Origin: Zygaena filipendulae
Lineage: Eukaryota; Arthropoda; Insecta; Lepidoptera; Zygaenidae
DNA: 64,000 nucleotides
NCBI GenBank assembly: GCA_907165275.2
Contig: CAJRBF020000009.1
Span: 355,672 to 419,671 of the forward strand
Direction: 5' to 3'
The notes under the pieces are model-generated. The model saw only the letters and a program-made list of their open reading frames with translations. It was not told the origin of the DNA and searched no databases. Position 1 is the stretch's first letter, and each line of letters begins with the position of its first letter. A program made the position numbers and the translations under genes. Shown here in pieces: positions 11,459 to 23,094 of the stretch.

Positions 11459-12021
11459 TGGTGGCGCCCGTTTGGCAATTACATTTTTTCGATTAAATTT
11501 TCTTTCCGCGAACCGTGTCATCGCTGTGCACACAAAGAGGCAAAGATGCATGGCGACGGCCGCTCCGAAAAAAAAAAAAAAACAACTGAAGATTGTCTTT
11601 GACGTAATGAAGTATCATGTTCGAGAAGTTTTCCCGCGCCCGCGCCGCATGCTTAATCTAATATAAAACTAATTCGCATTATTGTCTGCAATTAACTTTT
11701 CGCCAATTAATAATTACCTACGCAAGATATTCACGTGTATCAGCGTGATATCGCCACTCGCCGCTTCAAAATATAGTGGAGTTCACAAATATATGCCGTC
11801 CACCTCCAGCGCCCAGAACTGATGAAGATCGGAGTTGTCGCCGGCGAATTAAGAAGGTCAGTGCACAGCGCCTATTTATCACGGTTCTTGTGAATTTTAA
11901 ATCCAAAATTACCAATTTCTTATACAAATACAGTCCACTGCCCTTACACAAGGACGGTTGACGTAAATTCGTCACCATATCCTCCCGGAACTATTCCCGA
12001 GGGAGATCCGCGGCTCCACCA
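11459..12021 (+). repeat. 3' LTR of BEL-1
   Basis: 563 bp, matching 5,039-5,601 with one substitution noticed. It is followed by the TATAT target duplication and then by resumed gypsy A sequence. Confidence 0.92.
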
Positions 12022-12150
12022 TATATATATCTATACTACTAATACTGCTTTTAATAATAATTAATATACAACAAAAAAAAACTCTAAAGAATCTCCGCCG
12101 CCGCCGTTCGCTATGCTGGGTCGCTGGTGTTTTTCCGAGCTTGCGCTTTC

Positions 12151-13386
12151 TTACGTCGCTCCCTTCTCCTCCTGCTCCCATCCCGGTCTGGGTTTTTCCG
12201 TTTGCGTGTTCGGTATCCACTTCGCTGGTTGTATAATTGTGCTATTACGAAAAAAGGTGTTTCTGTTCCATGGGTCTTGAAGTCTAAATATATCTGGTGA
12301 GACTTCTGGTACCTGATACGGACTGGAGAATTTTGGGATCAATCTTGCGTCGGAGGGAGGGAATTCTTTGTTTACCCGCTCATTTCGGTATGTTTTCCAC
12401 TGTCTTCTTCTTTGTTCCCCTAGAAGTGGCCCAATATGTTCGGTTGATGTTACTTGCTCTGGTTCTTTGGCGTTGTTTTCGATTTTTCTATATCGTAGCC
12501 GTTTTCGTATGCCGTAATCTGTGTTGTTTGATGACTGCTGTTCCGTTTGTTCCGGTTTTTTGCTGTACCAATCTTGTTTCTCGCTTTTTTCTATACGGTT
12601 TATACACGGTTTAACAGCTAGCTGGTTTTGTTTTCCGCTCTTATCTGTGATTTCGGATTTTGTTTGGTTTCTTGGTGTCTCAATTAAACTGGTTTTTTCG
12701 GTGTCAGTCATGCTTTCTTGCTGGTGTTCGGTTTTTTGTTCTCTCGTTACTTGGTTATTATTTGTCCACTCTAGTTTTAAACCCAATCTTTTTAATATGT
12801 CCATACCTAATATGACATGCAGTGCGGTTGATAGTACGTTGAATTTATGTGTGAAGGATCTGTTGCCGATTTGTACATCTATTAGTGCTCTTTGATTTAA
12901 TTGGATTTTACTGCCGTCTGCTAGTATGACTTGTTTATTTGTCTTGCTCTTATTTATCTGGTCTTTCTTTAGGTTTTTCGTTACCGCCTGGTTTATATAA
13001 CTACTGTTAGATCCTGTGTCCAGTAGTGCTCTGTACTGTGTTCGGTCAATAGTCACCTTAATGAAATTTCGGATGTCTTTGTTTGTATCTTGGATCGTAC
13101 ATGCCTGGGGTTCGTTTCTATGTTTTTTGCAACATTTTGTGCTTAGGATTCCTAATTTTCCACACCCACTACAGAACAGCAACTTCTTTCTCCTGCATTC
13201 GCTCATGGAGTGGCCCATTTTGCCACAGCTCCAACAGCAGGTTGTCGGGTCATAATTTCTCATGTATTTTTCTTCTTTACTTGCATTTCCTGGTCTTGTG
13301 TTTTTCTGGTTACTAAAATTTGGTGGGTAAGTATACTGTCTGTCTGTATCTGGTTGATATTTTTCTTGTGACACGGGCGTGTGCAC
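12151..13386 (-). pseudogene. Gypsy A remnant Gag-protease ORF with RT and most of integrase deleted
   Basis: An open frame of 411 codons with no ATG at its start; the first codon is GTG lying in the LTR remnant. It has two knuckle-like clusters (CCWSCGKMGHSMSEC and LFCSGCGKLG...KCC) and the protease site LLDTGSNSSYI. Compared with gypsy B it then jumps from the post-protease linker to the end of RNase H (SGKQNQLA), on to KIENNA, then to an altered start of the integrase core (GPLL, the usual Asp changed), and finally to the integrase C-terminus. RT, most of RNase H and most of integrase are gone, yet the frame stays open across every junction. No enzymatic pol function can remain except possibly protease. 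Confidence 0.82.
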
Positions 13387-13560
13387 GGTGCGAGAACCTG
13401 TCGGCGAGTAACGGGCCGGCGGCGCGCGGCGTCGCTATTTATAGCCCCGGAGCGGTGTGCGCTTCGCCGCGTCGCGATATGCGGCCGGTGTCGCTGTGTG
13501 CGTCGGCGGTGCGGGGGGGTTGAGGCGTGCACGCGGTGCGCGCGTGTCCGCTTCCTTACA
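13368..13560 (-). repeat. 5' LTR remnant of gypsy A
   Basis: Matches the first 193 bp of the LTR (minus strand TGTAAGGAAGCGG... to CCCGTGTCAC), then breaks straight into mid-gag. Primer binding site, leader and N-terminal gag are missing. It is followed by the AATG target duplication. Confidence 0.85.
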
Positions 13561-13564
13561 AATG

Positions 13565-14799
13565 TCTTTAAAAATAATATCTAGCGAATAACCAGTGGAC
13601 GAATAGAACGAAACTTGAGAGGTATCTAAAAACCAATAATTTAGTGAAGTATATCGATTAAAACTACCTACGTACTTACTTATTCATTTTGTTGAATTTT
13701 TACTTATATTTTCCTTCCTTCGAAATGTATAAGATGTGCCAAAGTAAGTGATTTTTATATCATTATAGTTTTTTTTTATTGAACAAGAGAAGGATATTAT
13801 ATCAAAAAATACAAAACATTGTTATCATCTAAATTGTTAATTAACTTCTAAATCTTATGTACTTACTTTAACTTCGTTCTAGCAAAGAATACAGAATTTA
13901 TAAAGAAGCAAAAGTCTCCGCCTCCCACCAATTGCATGCCTCCTCATACCCCGCGAAAGTTTCTCGGTAAATTCCGATTAAAGTTTGACGCAATAATATG
14001 TAGAATCTACATCACTGTGACAATTATTCGGTTTAGCTGACAGTTACTGTCAACTCGCTGTCAACCTTACGATACGCACACACGCACAACACGTGTTCCA
14101 CACACACAAGCCAGCCGTGTTTACTTGTGGGAAAGTACTTGAACCAATCAGTTCATCTGTATGGAGTGTCACCGCCGGTTCTAGTCACTAAAACATCATT
14201 TAAATAAGTAAATTATTTACATATTTTTAGCTGTAGGTACCTATTAGTGTTAACTTTTAAACTTTTTGTTGTTGTAATTTTTAAATCGTTTTGTTTAAAT
14301 TACCTATGTACAGAGAAGAAATGTCTATTAGTACTCAATATTAAATTTTAATTACCATTATTAACTGTATTCTAAAAGAGAGGTTAAAACATGTAAATAA
14401 AAAATAATTTGCCAAATAAAATACGTTCACCTAAACGTGCTCCTTCTGATATTTTGAAATCCTGGGTCTCCATGAAAAGTTTTGCAAAAAATAAATGATA
14501 TGAAAATATTTAGCTAGAATATAAAATATGGACATATTTTATATTCTAAATATTTACTACTACAATAACTATTATAATTTCATTAGTTATTGTACAATAA
14601 TTTATTCTAGTGAATGTTAATTACGAACATATTCCCCGAGAATATTTTTATCGTTGAACGTTTATGAGAAGTGTTGTTTTTTAGAATAAGCTAAAGGTGG
14701 TTACCACACTTTTATTTACTTTCAGTTAAAATTAATCAAATGTAAAATAAAATGTAATTGTTTTTGTTACTCTCTCATCTTGACATACGCGTGCTGAAG
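13565..14799. other. AT-rich intergenic DNA, no gene seen
   Basis: No open frame with recognisable domains and no RNA gene was found. It contains a perfect palindrome at 14,515-14,548 (16-bp arms, 2-bp centre). Confidence 0.6.
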
Positions 14800-15030
14800 G
14801 AGAGGGTCAACTCTTCTATTTCATTTTAAGATTTACAAACGCTGAAAGAGGGGTATACTCATATTCGCTGAAAAAGGGATGAATGAAGTCATTCTGTTTG
14901 CTAAAAGAGGGTGAACTCATTCTATTCGCTACAAGCAGGGTGAACTCATAACATTTCATATTTATGATGAAACAAGCACTGCAGGAGAGTTAAACTCATC
15001 CTATTCGCTGAAATAGGAGCGGAATTTTTC
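14800..15030. repeat. Degenerate minisatellite
   Basis: Four to five imperfect units of roughly 35-60 bp built on TATTCGCTGAAA.AGGGTGAACTCAT, variously mutated. No coding content. Confidence 0.6.
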
Positions 15031-15780
15031 CATTTAAATTTTTTTGATATAGGTAGGTAATTAGGTATGTATGTATACCGAGAAAGATGGCGAACTTATC
15101 CCTTTTAATTTTTTTCCGCAAACTCTCCCATTGCCCACCTTAAAAATCATTTTATATTAATTATTTTTATATTATGTGTGCTATACATTTTATAATCTTA
15201 TAATTAAACATTCATTCTATTGAATAATATAAGTGTTGTTATTAAGTTAAAATAAATTAAATGTTATAGTTCAAACGACTGATTTACATAATCGTTTTAT
15301 AGTAGTGCTAAATTTAACGTTAATTATTCGAAATTGTATGTCATAAGTATTGGAATGATCGTATTTTAATGATACCTTAACGTGGTGTATCTAGTATTAA
15401 ATCTGTTGGTCTAAAACCTTACATCTAATTAATAAATGTTAAACAAAATATGTCTAATTAAAATGGAACCTAAATTGTGTCGATCCCTATATAACAGAAC
15501 CCGAGTTTTCACATTTCCAAACCGTAGTTAGGTAAGCAGCTTCCACCCTTGGAAACTAAACAACTTGTTTCATACTACAATAATTTATTTATTATTCTGT
15601 AATATGTAATAAAGTTTATCTATTTTGATTTAAAATTCGAATACCTATTACATCTTTACGGAATTGATTGAAATCATTCCAACTCTGTGAACCCATCCAG
15701 AAATGTTATATTTATGAATGACGTCAGACTTTGTGTTTAATGAATACCTACATTAGAAAAAGGGAATAAACATATACATA
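15031..15780. other. AT-rich intergenic DNA, no gene seen
   Basis: Only short frames and AT-rich sequence. No transposon end or RNA gene was recognised. Confidence 0.5.
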
Positions 15781-16899
15781 ACTAGATTCGCCCTGTGCGC
15801 GAGCTGCGAGCAGCTCGCGAGGCTTGGTCGCCCTGTGCCCGGTTGCCCCCCATTGACCTCTATTTGTTCGAGCACCCCCCACCTGACTCTTTTAGTTTCG
15901 GAGATAATCGAGTTTGAATTTTGTTCGGCGGCCATGATTTTTTCCGCCATTTTGAAAAAAAAAGTTTCACTATTGAAATTTTCCCAAGGTGTGGATCAAA
16001 CTTTGTAAGTAACAGTTTTACTTTTGATGGATAGTTTCGGCGGGCAGTCAACTCACTACCTGATGAGGAGCAGGAATCGAAGATGTCAAGGTTTTCCCAC
16101 AATCACAGAAACCTCCTTTCCACATCTTAAATACATTATATCGACCTAGAGATGCTCCTTCTGGGAGAACAATTATGCTTAACTTTTTTTCGCCAGCCAT
16201 TTCGAATCCGTCCGCCATCTTGGAATTATTTATATCCCGATAGAAGAAGATAGTGCACCACCAACTGTACAAATTTTTTTTCAATACCCACGGCCGATAG
16301 TTTCCGAGCCAGGGCCGAAACAATTTCCCCATACAAACAACTAATGCTCGGCGGCCATCTTGAAAAATGACGCAATCGGAAAACTGATTCGATATTCGGC
16401 ATCAGCGACCCCAAAAACCCCCGGATACCGAACCTCACCCGGATCGGATCAACTTTTTTTTCGACCGCCATTTTGAATCCGCCATTTTGGATTTTTACAA
16501 CGCCAAGCGGTTGCCCCTTATCGACCTCTATGACATTTGTTTGAGCACCCCCTACCTGACTCTTTTAGTTTCGGAGATAATCGAGTTTGAATTTTGTTCG
16601 GCGGCCATGTTTTTTTCCGCCATTTTGAAAAAAAAGTTACACTATTGAAATTTGCCCAAGGTGTGGATGAAATTTAGTTAGAAACGTTTTCACTTTCGAT
16701 GGATAGTTTCGGCGGGCAGTCGACTCACTACCTGATGAGAAGCAGGAATCGAAGATGTCGAGGTTTTCTCATAATCACCAAAACGTCCCCTCTACATGTT
16801 CCATACATTATATCAACCTAGAGATGCTCCTTCTGGGAGAACAATTATGTCAATGAGTGAGTGGTAATCCAGCTTTATATATTATAATAATAAATAATA
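15781..16899. repeat. 1.1-kb unclassified repeat, unit 1
   Basis: Starts ACTAGATTCGCCCTGTGC and ends in ...CAGCTTTATATATTATAATAATA. Inside are two related blocks: block a (about 15,845-16,185) and block b (about 16,515-16,850), sharing GACTCTTTTAGTTTCGGAGA, the AAGGTGTGGAT segment and the GATGCTCCTTCTGGGAGAAC end. Many GCCATTTTG/GGCGGCCAT words recur. Compared with unit 2 it has an extra roughly 45 bp near its start. No protein domain was recognised in either strand. Confidence 0.75.
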
Positions 16900-17978
16900 A
16901 CTAGATTCGCCCTGTGCCCGGTTGCCCCCCATTGACCTCTATTTGTTCGAGCACCCCCCACCTGACTCTTTTAGTTTCGGAGATAATCGAGTTTGAATTT
17001 TGTTCGGCGGCCATGATTTTTTCCGCCATTTTGAAAAAAAAGTTTCACTATTGAAATTTGCCCAAGGTGTGGATCAAACTTTGTAAGTAACAGTTTTACT
17101 TTTGATGGATAGTTTCGGCGGGCAGTCAACTCACTACCTGATGAGGAGCAGGAATTGAAGATGTCAAGGTTTTCCCACAATCACAGAAACCTCCTTTCCG
17201 CATCTTAAATACATTATATCGACCTAGAGATGCTCCTTCTGGGAGAACAATTATGCTTAACTTTTTTTCGCCAGCCATTTCGAATCCGTCCGCCATCTTG
17301 GAATTATTTATATCCCGATAGAAGAAGATAGTGCACCACCAACTGTACAAATTTTTTTTCAATACCCACGGCCGATAGTTTCCGAGCCAGGGCCGAAACA
17401 ATTTCCCCATACAAACAACTAATGTTCGGCGGCCATCTTGAAAAATGGCGCAATCGAAAAACTGATTCGATATTCGGCATCAGCGACCCCAAAAACCCCC
17501 GGACGCCGAACCTCACCCGGATCGGATCAACTTTTTTTTCGGCCGCCATTTTGAATCCGCCATTTTGGATTTTTACCACGCCAGGCGGTTGCCCCCCATT
17601 GACCTCTATGACATTTGTTTGAGCACCCCCTACCTGACTCTTTTAGTTTCGGAGATAATCGAGTTTGAATTTTGTTCGGCAGCCATGTTTTATTCCGCCA
17701 TTTTGAAAAAAAAGTTACACTATTGAAATTTGCCCAAGGTGTGGATGAAATTTAGTTAGAAACGTTTTCACTTTCGATGGATAGTTTCGGCGGGCAGTCG
17801 ACTCACTACCTGATGAGAAGCAGGAATCGAAGATGTCGAGGTTTTCCCATAATCACCGAAACGTCCCCTTTACATGTTCCATACATTATATCAACCTAGA
17901 GATGCTCCTTCTGGGAGAACAATTATGTCAATGAGTGAGTGGTAATCCAGCTTTATATATTATAATAATAATAATAAA
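16900..17978. repeat. 1.1-kb unclassified repeat, unit 2 (tandem copy)
   Basis: Tandem near-copy of 15,781-16,899 with the same a-spacer-b layout and the same AT-rich end. A 94-codon minus-strand frame (17,126-17,410) is kept in both units with one amino-acid change noticed, but this may only reflect recent duplication. Confidence 0.75.
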
Positions 17979-18098
17979 ATAAAATAATGCAATTGTAACA
18001 GGTAGATGTCTGTACATGGGAGATAAATAAGATAAAATAAATTTAGGTGACTCTATATGAGTGATATAGAAGCCAAAAATATCGTTTTTAGAATTTTT

Positions 18099-18124
18099 GT
18101 CTGTCTGTCTGTCTGTCTGTCTGT
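18099..18124. repeat. (GTCT)n microsatellite
   Basis: Six and a half GTCT units in tandem. A similar tract sits at 63,379-63,396, each time followed by sequence typical of lepidopteran interspersed repeats. Confidence 0.85.
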
Positions 18125-18274
18125 ATGTTTGTATTCGTGCTACGCAAAAACTGCTGCACCAAATTGAATGCGGTTTTTTTGTTGTATTGATAAGGGTTTA
18201 ACTTAGATACTCATGTTTTGATTTTTTCGAAATTCCATCTGCAACTCGAGATATTAAAAAGAAATGCTGTTCAT

Positions 18275-18330
18275 TCTACTAATATTATAAATGTAAAAGT
18301 GTGGATGTTTGGATGTTTGGATATTTGGAT
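18275..18330 (+). mobile_element. Lep1/Helitron-like 5' terminus
   Basis: TCTACTAATATTATAAATG is the widely shared 5' start of lepidopteran Lep1/non-autonomous Helitron elements. It is followed by GGATGTTTGGATGTTTGG repeats. The other end was not identified. Confidence 0.5.
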
Positions 18331-21258
18331 GTTTGTTACTCAATCAGGCTACGAAATAATTCGAATATATTATGTAGGTAGGTAACTGCTGCCCTCGCGG
18401 CTCGCGCTTAGTTTAGTCGCGGCCGGCCGGCGCGGTGCCGCGTCCCCCCTACACCCGCGCGTCCCCCGCTGCTGCTTTCCTAGTGTGCGTGAGAATTTGC
18501 GCATGTTGTGTTTGTGTTGTTGACGCCAGGGGGGTAGCAGGCGGCGTGAAACAGATAGACTTTTTGCAAATACCTACTCGCGACGCGTCTCGGATCGGAG
18601 TGATTCTCCTAACGCAGAGGTCGACCCGCGTCAGATCCCCGCCGTGACTCGCATCGCTGATAACGTATTTAAAACTCCTCCAATAAATATCGCCTTTATC
18701 TTTATCGCCTTGTTATTTTTTGCGTCTTTTTTCTTTACTGACACGGGAACGTTAAATTTTAGCGACACGAAGTAAAAATATCGCGAAGCCGATAAAAGGT
18801 ATATTTAAAAAACGTGTCTAAAATTATTATAAGCTTGTCTCGTCCTTCCCCCGGGCGCAGCTGTATTTTGCATATCGTCAGGGGAGCTGCCCCGCCCCGC
18901 GCCGCGCCCGCCCGTCGCGCTCCAGCCACTATTCCAAACCCCGCAGCAAGGAATATGCATGCAGGCCAATTAAATTCACTTAATATTATTTTACATATAT
19001 TCCGCTTAAATTTTTATCCAGATTAATTTAAACAATTCATTTTCTTACCAGCTGTTCTCCGCGCTTTCACCCGCGTTGATTTCGGACTTGCCGCGGGAAT
19101 TCCTCCGTTGTCCTTTTCTGTATTCTTACTGTGGCACTCAAACGTGGAGCGTGCCGCGTGACATCATCCAAGGCCCGTGAAATATGGGGAGACAAGTGAG
19201 ATTTCATCAATGCTTTGAATGTTAGATATTCTAAAAATAATTAGAAAATTACCAAAATTGTTTTTTATTGTGTTAAAACGATGTAACAAGTAAATGAGAA
19301 AAAATCATGCAGATTCTTTATTGCGTAAATACAGATAGGTCAACTTCGAGAAAAGGTAAGTAGGGCCCTCGCGCGTCGCTACGCTCGTCTTGGCGGAGTA
19401 CTACCTATTAAGTTATTACTTACTTCCAGATGCAGTACTGTTTTTTAATTCTTCGATGATTGGAAGTTGCAACTAACGTTCAAACTTCAAGCTTCAACTC
19501 CCAGATGGACGGACGGTATATTCGCCCATTTATGACAAAGGAATCCCAAAAGAATAAGCAGAATGCCCGGAAGCTGGAAGCTTTTGATTAAAATAGATCG
19601 TTAGTTCGTACACAAGTAAATCAATGTTCGTACACCGCGCCGTACACACCCAGTGGGTGTGGGACGTGGGTATACCCACCGAGTAACTAGAGGTGTTCAA
19701 GTTACTTCGCCGGACGCGCGTCTGAGTGCGGAATAGGGCCACCGGGTTTGTTGTACTGTGACATTTTTATTTGTGTCCATTTTAATGCTTCATGATCGTA
19801 TTGATTCTGGCTTTATGTCATTTCCAACGTTGCGTTTTTTCCTTACAATCTAAGGTATTTGATTCGCTTGCTTTGTAATTGAACATGAGCCTCTGTCGCC
19901 ACATCGCCGTCGCTGACGCTAATATGGGTTTTGTTTAAATATTCAGTTTTATTTTACTGAAACATTTATATGGCGGTTTTATTTAACTGAAGCTTGATTT
20001 ATAAGGCGTTTTAAAGGTGATTCTCCAACGAATAATTTATAGCTTACCTACGTTATAATAATTAATAACATGTTTTTGGAACATGGTATTTAAGCGAAGG
20101 ACAGACTCTAAGAAGCGGCTCCCTAACTCGTTACGAGTGCAAAATTTTCTTTGTAATAATTTCAAGTTTAATTTTTATTTCACTCTTATTTTTTAAATTG
20201 CTGTGTGTTGTCACATGCTGAAAGTGCCCTTTTGGCATGCATAAGTTTTGTTTTTTAGATATTTTTTTTTTAATTATAAATTTTTATGTTTAGTTTTTGT
20301 TCAGATTTTTTTGCATGCAATTCGATTTCGATTGCAATGCATGTCGATAAATGATTTTATTATTATAATTCAATTTTGACATATTTGAAATGTGTGATGT
20401 ATTTTCTATTTAATTTTGTTTATAGATTCATTCAACTCAGAGATTTCGGACCCAATCAAAACTAATAGAACCCCTCCCCGACCCGACACTCGGCACCCGA
20501 CGTGGTAACGAGCTAATGCGAATTTTATAAATAGCTTGATCCTTTCATAATATTATGGAATTTCAGTAATACAATATAAACTGCCCTTTGGTTTCGCTGA
20601 TCTTCGCGATGTAAGTGTGCAAGGAAGTTTTGCTTAAGTTGCGCATTTGCTCTATAGCTTCCTTTGCAACCGTGGCGCTTGCCGCGTCCACATCGTTTCT
20701 CTACTTACAATTAATATATAAAATTTTCTGGTGGTTGCTGTGTAGTGTGTAGTAGAATATCAAGTTGAACGTGTCCCCCTCCCGCCGCCGCGCGCCTGTA
20801 GTACCTGAGTAGTAGGTAGGTAGAGGTTAAATCAGTTGCGGCTTCCTGATGAAGGAGGCAACTTTCAATCGAAACGGCAATATACGGTATCTACGGACGG
20901 TTTAATTTGATAATCTCTAAAGGCGGGATAGAGCGTGTGTTGCATAATTCAGCCGAGGGGTTTGATTGGGAAAGTTTGATAACTGCACGGAGTCAGGAGT
21001 GTCGGACATGCACGTTGCCCGACTTGTACGGCTATCTAGTGAGCAGAGCTGCATCCTTGCATAGATCTATGCGCTATGTACATGCGCGGCAGCTTGCAGA
21101 TAGTCTGTGCGACAACCGAACTACGTAGATTATGGACATCAATTTAGTAGGTATAGCTAAATGAAGTCTAAAATCAAAACATATAAGTAAGACGTACACC
21201 CATACTAAGTAAGAACCTAGTCAATGGTGAGGCATATTTTGCGCACTTTCAGTCACTC

Positions 21259-21702
21259 ATGTCATATGGTATAATGCTGTGGGGAAACTCGACTGATTCT
21301 GGCCGCGTATTTGTTTTACAAAAACGCGCGATCCGGATTCTGGCCGGTGTGAAGCCTCGACAGACTTGTAGAACAGTGTTTGCGGAGCACGGCGTGATGA
21401 CGATGACCGGTCTGTATCTGTTCGAGGTGATATCGTATGTCCGTCGCAACATTGACACTTTTAACCGTCGAACGTGTGGGGGGCGGTCATTCAGGAATAC
21501 GGGAAGGATCGCGAGTGTACCCCACCGAACACAACTTGCTGCGAAAAACCCGCGTGTGATTGGCCCATGTTATTATGAGCGGCTACCCGCAGATCTAAGA
21601 AACGTGACAGATGACGAAACATTTTATCGCCGGTTAAAAAATCTTTTGTTGGATAATGAATTTTATTCAGTAAATGAATTCATTAATTATAAGACATCCT
21701 GA
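21259..21702 (+). pseudogene. LINE ORF2 C-terminal fragment
   Basis: 147 codons matching the last part of the ORF2 at 48,973-49,938 (e.g. LMSYGIMLWGNSTDSG, FVLQKRAIRILAGVKPRQT), differing at one residue near the end (N for K). This is the post-RT region of Jockey/CR1-type ORF2. The RT motifs themselves are absent because of 5' truncation during insertion. Confidence 0.85.
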
Positions 21703-21915
21703 CTACATTGCGTAGCTTTATCTATTTAATTTGATTCTCATGTTCTATTTGACATTGATCTATTTTATTTTATTCCAGTTTTTGTTCGTTTATATTATTG
21801 ACATTGTGTACCTAGGTATATTCATGTAATCGATACTTGTTGTCCTACTTGTTATTGTGGTTGTGACATTATTTTAATTGTATGTAATTTATTATCTTGA
21901 CGATCACATTATCCT

Positions 21916-23080
21916 TGTAAGGAAGCGGAACACGCGCCCACCGCGTGTCCGTTCCAACCCCCCCGCGCCGCCGGCGCACATAGCAACAGCGGCCGGGTAT
22001 CGCAGCGCCGCGCACCGCATACCGCTCGCCGCACCGAGGCGATAAAAACCGAGGTCGACCGCCGCCCAGCCGTTACTCGCCGACAAGTTCTCGCGCCGTG
22101 CACACGCCTGTGTCGCGCCCGCTCGTTCCACTCGCCAGTGCCGCGGCGTGTGAATTTAGCGGCGCGGTAACCCTCCGCCTCCGTTTCCGCACCTCCGCAA
22201 CCGATCCCGTCCTCGCACATCGACCGCCATCGTACGTTGCTAGTCTCCCCGTACTGCGTTCCGACGCCGTACGGTGGGACCTTGCAGCAAGCGACGCTGT
22301 CGGTGGCGCGAACTCCCGCATTCCTGCCTGTTCCTCCCCCGGCCAACCGTCATACACCGAACACTCAACACCACTAACCCACAGCAAACTCACTAAGGCG
22401 ATCAGGCCCCTCACGTTTCGGTCTTGGGGCTCGGCCGCCGAATAACCTGCAGCACATACACCGACTCTCCGGGACGTCTCGGCCCCTCACGCTTCGTGCC
22501 GACTTGGGGACAGCTACCGGAACACCAGCCAGGCCCCTCACGTTTCGGTCTTGGGGCTCGGCTGACATTCACCAACTCACACACGGCTATTCGCACCCCT
22601 TCCTAGCCCTATCCAGTGCCCGACCGCCGACCGCCGGCTCGCCTCGCGCGCCGCCGCGCCCGCGCATCGTACCCGTGGGATAGGAACCGTGCCGACCCGC
22701 CGCGCCGGGACCCGCGTGACGCCCGTCGCCCGGGCCCGTGCTTCCTAAGTGTCGTGAAGTAGCATAGTGTGTGTACTCGTGGCTGTGTTAATGCCCGTCT
22801 CCCGGGCCCGTAGTTCTTAAGTGTTGTGCGAAACCTGTATAGCGTAGCCAGGACGGTTACTGCCCGCCTATCGGGCCCATAGTTTATAAGTGTTGTGTGT
22901 GAACCTAAGGTGTACTAAGGATAAACGTGTACCTGTGTAATAAGAATAAACGTGTGTATGCACTCCTGTAACTCCGTACCGTTCGTTTCATTTCGGATAG
23001 GGATCGCTAGGGAACCCCATACCCGAGAAACTTGTTGACTGCCCGCGGGCCCGGTTCGACCCCCGGCCCGCCGCATCACA
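21916..23080 (+). repeat. 5' LTR of gypsy B
   Basis: 1,165 bp. A TATA-like GATAAAAA lies near 22,041. Three short palindromic modules GCCCCTCACG...TTGGGG sit at about 22,408-22,560. Three 69-72-bp repeats at 22,721, 22,793 and 22,862 share GCCCG...CGGGCCC and TAAGTGT..TG. An AATAAA signal lies near 22,945. Confidence 0.93.
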
Positions 23081-23094
23081 TCGGCGCCCAACGT
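23081..23094 (+). other. Primer binding site of gypsy B (tRNA-Lys-like)
   Basis: GGCGCCCAACGT starts two bases after the LTR and matches the complement of the 3' end of insect tRNA-Lys(CTT) for 12 bases; the first base of the usual TGG is C here. Confidence 0.6.

Larger units (their letters stand above)
5039..12021 (+). mobile_element. BEL/Pao LTR retrotransposon BEL-1 inserted in gypsy A
   Basis: Two 563-bp LTRs (TGGTGG...CCACCA) flank a gag-protease-RT-RNase H-integrase coding region. The target duplication is TATAT (5,034-5,038 and 12,022-12,026), five bases as usual for BEL. Only one LTR difference was noticed (T at about 5,377, C at the matching place near 11,797), so insertion is recent. 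Despite that, pol has one frameshift and two in-frame stops, so this copy was probably mobilised in trans or damaged very recently. Confidence 0.92.
3557..13560 (-). mobile_element. Gypsy-type LTR retrotransposon A, internally deleted, hosting a BEL insertion
   Basis: The minus-strand element is bounded by TG...CA termini and the direct duplication AATG (3,553-3,556 and 13,561-13,564). The 3' LTR (3,557-4,418) is complete; the 5' LTR is cut to its first 193 bp and joins directly to mid-gag. Without the nested BEL element (5,039-12,021) only about 3.0 kb remains. The LTR end (CCCGCCGCATCACA) and polypurine tract match the complete gypsy at 21.9-29.9 kb, so the two are related families. With no reverse transcriptase and a broken 5' LTR it cannot move on its own. 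Confidence 0.88.
17979..21234. other. Intergenic repeat debris, no gene recognised
   Basis: Includes a GTCT microsatellite (18,099-18,124), a Lep1-like terminus (18,275), a GC-rich segment (18,400-18,660), and a fragment near 19,040-19,080 resembling lepidopteran repeats (CGCGCTTTCACCCGCGTTG). A 73-codon frame at 20,907-21,128 has no known motif. I see no supported gene. Confidence 0.45.

Noticed and set aside
15753..17579. Minus-strand frames in the 1.1-kb repeats as proteins
   Set aside because: No domain, and both copies are recent duplicates, so conservation says nothing about coding.
21909..22596. Frames of 60-145 codons inside the gypsy B LTRs
   Set aside because: GC-rich LTR sequence repeated exactly in the other LTR; no domain.
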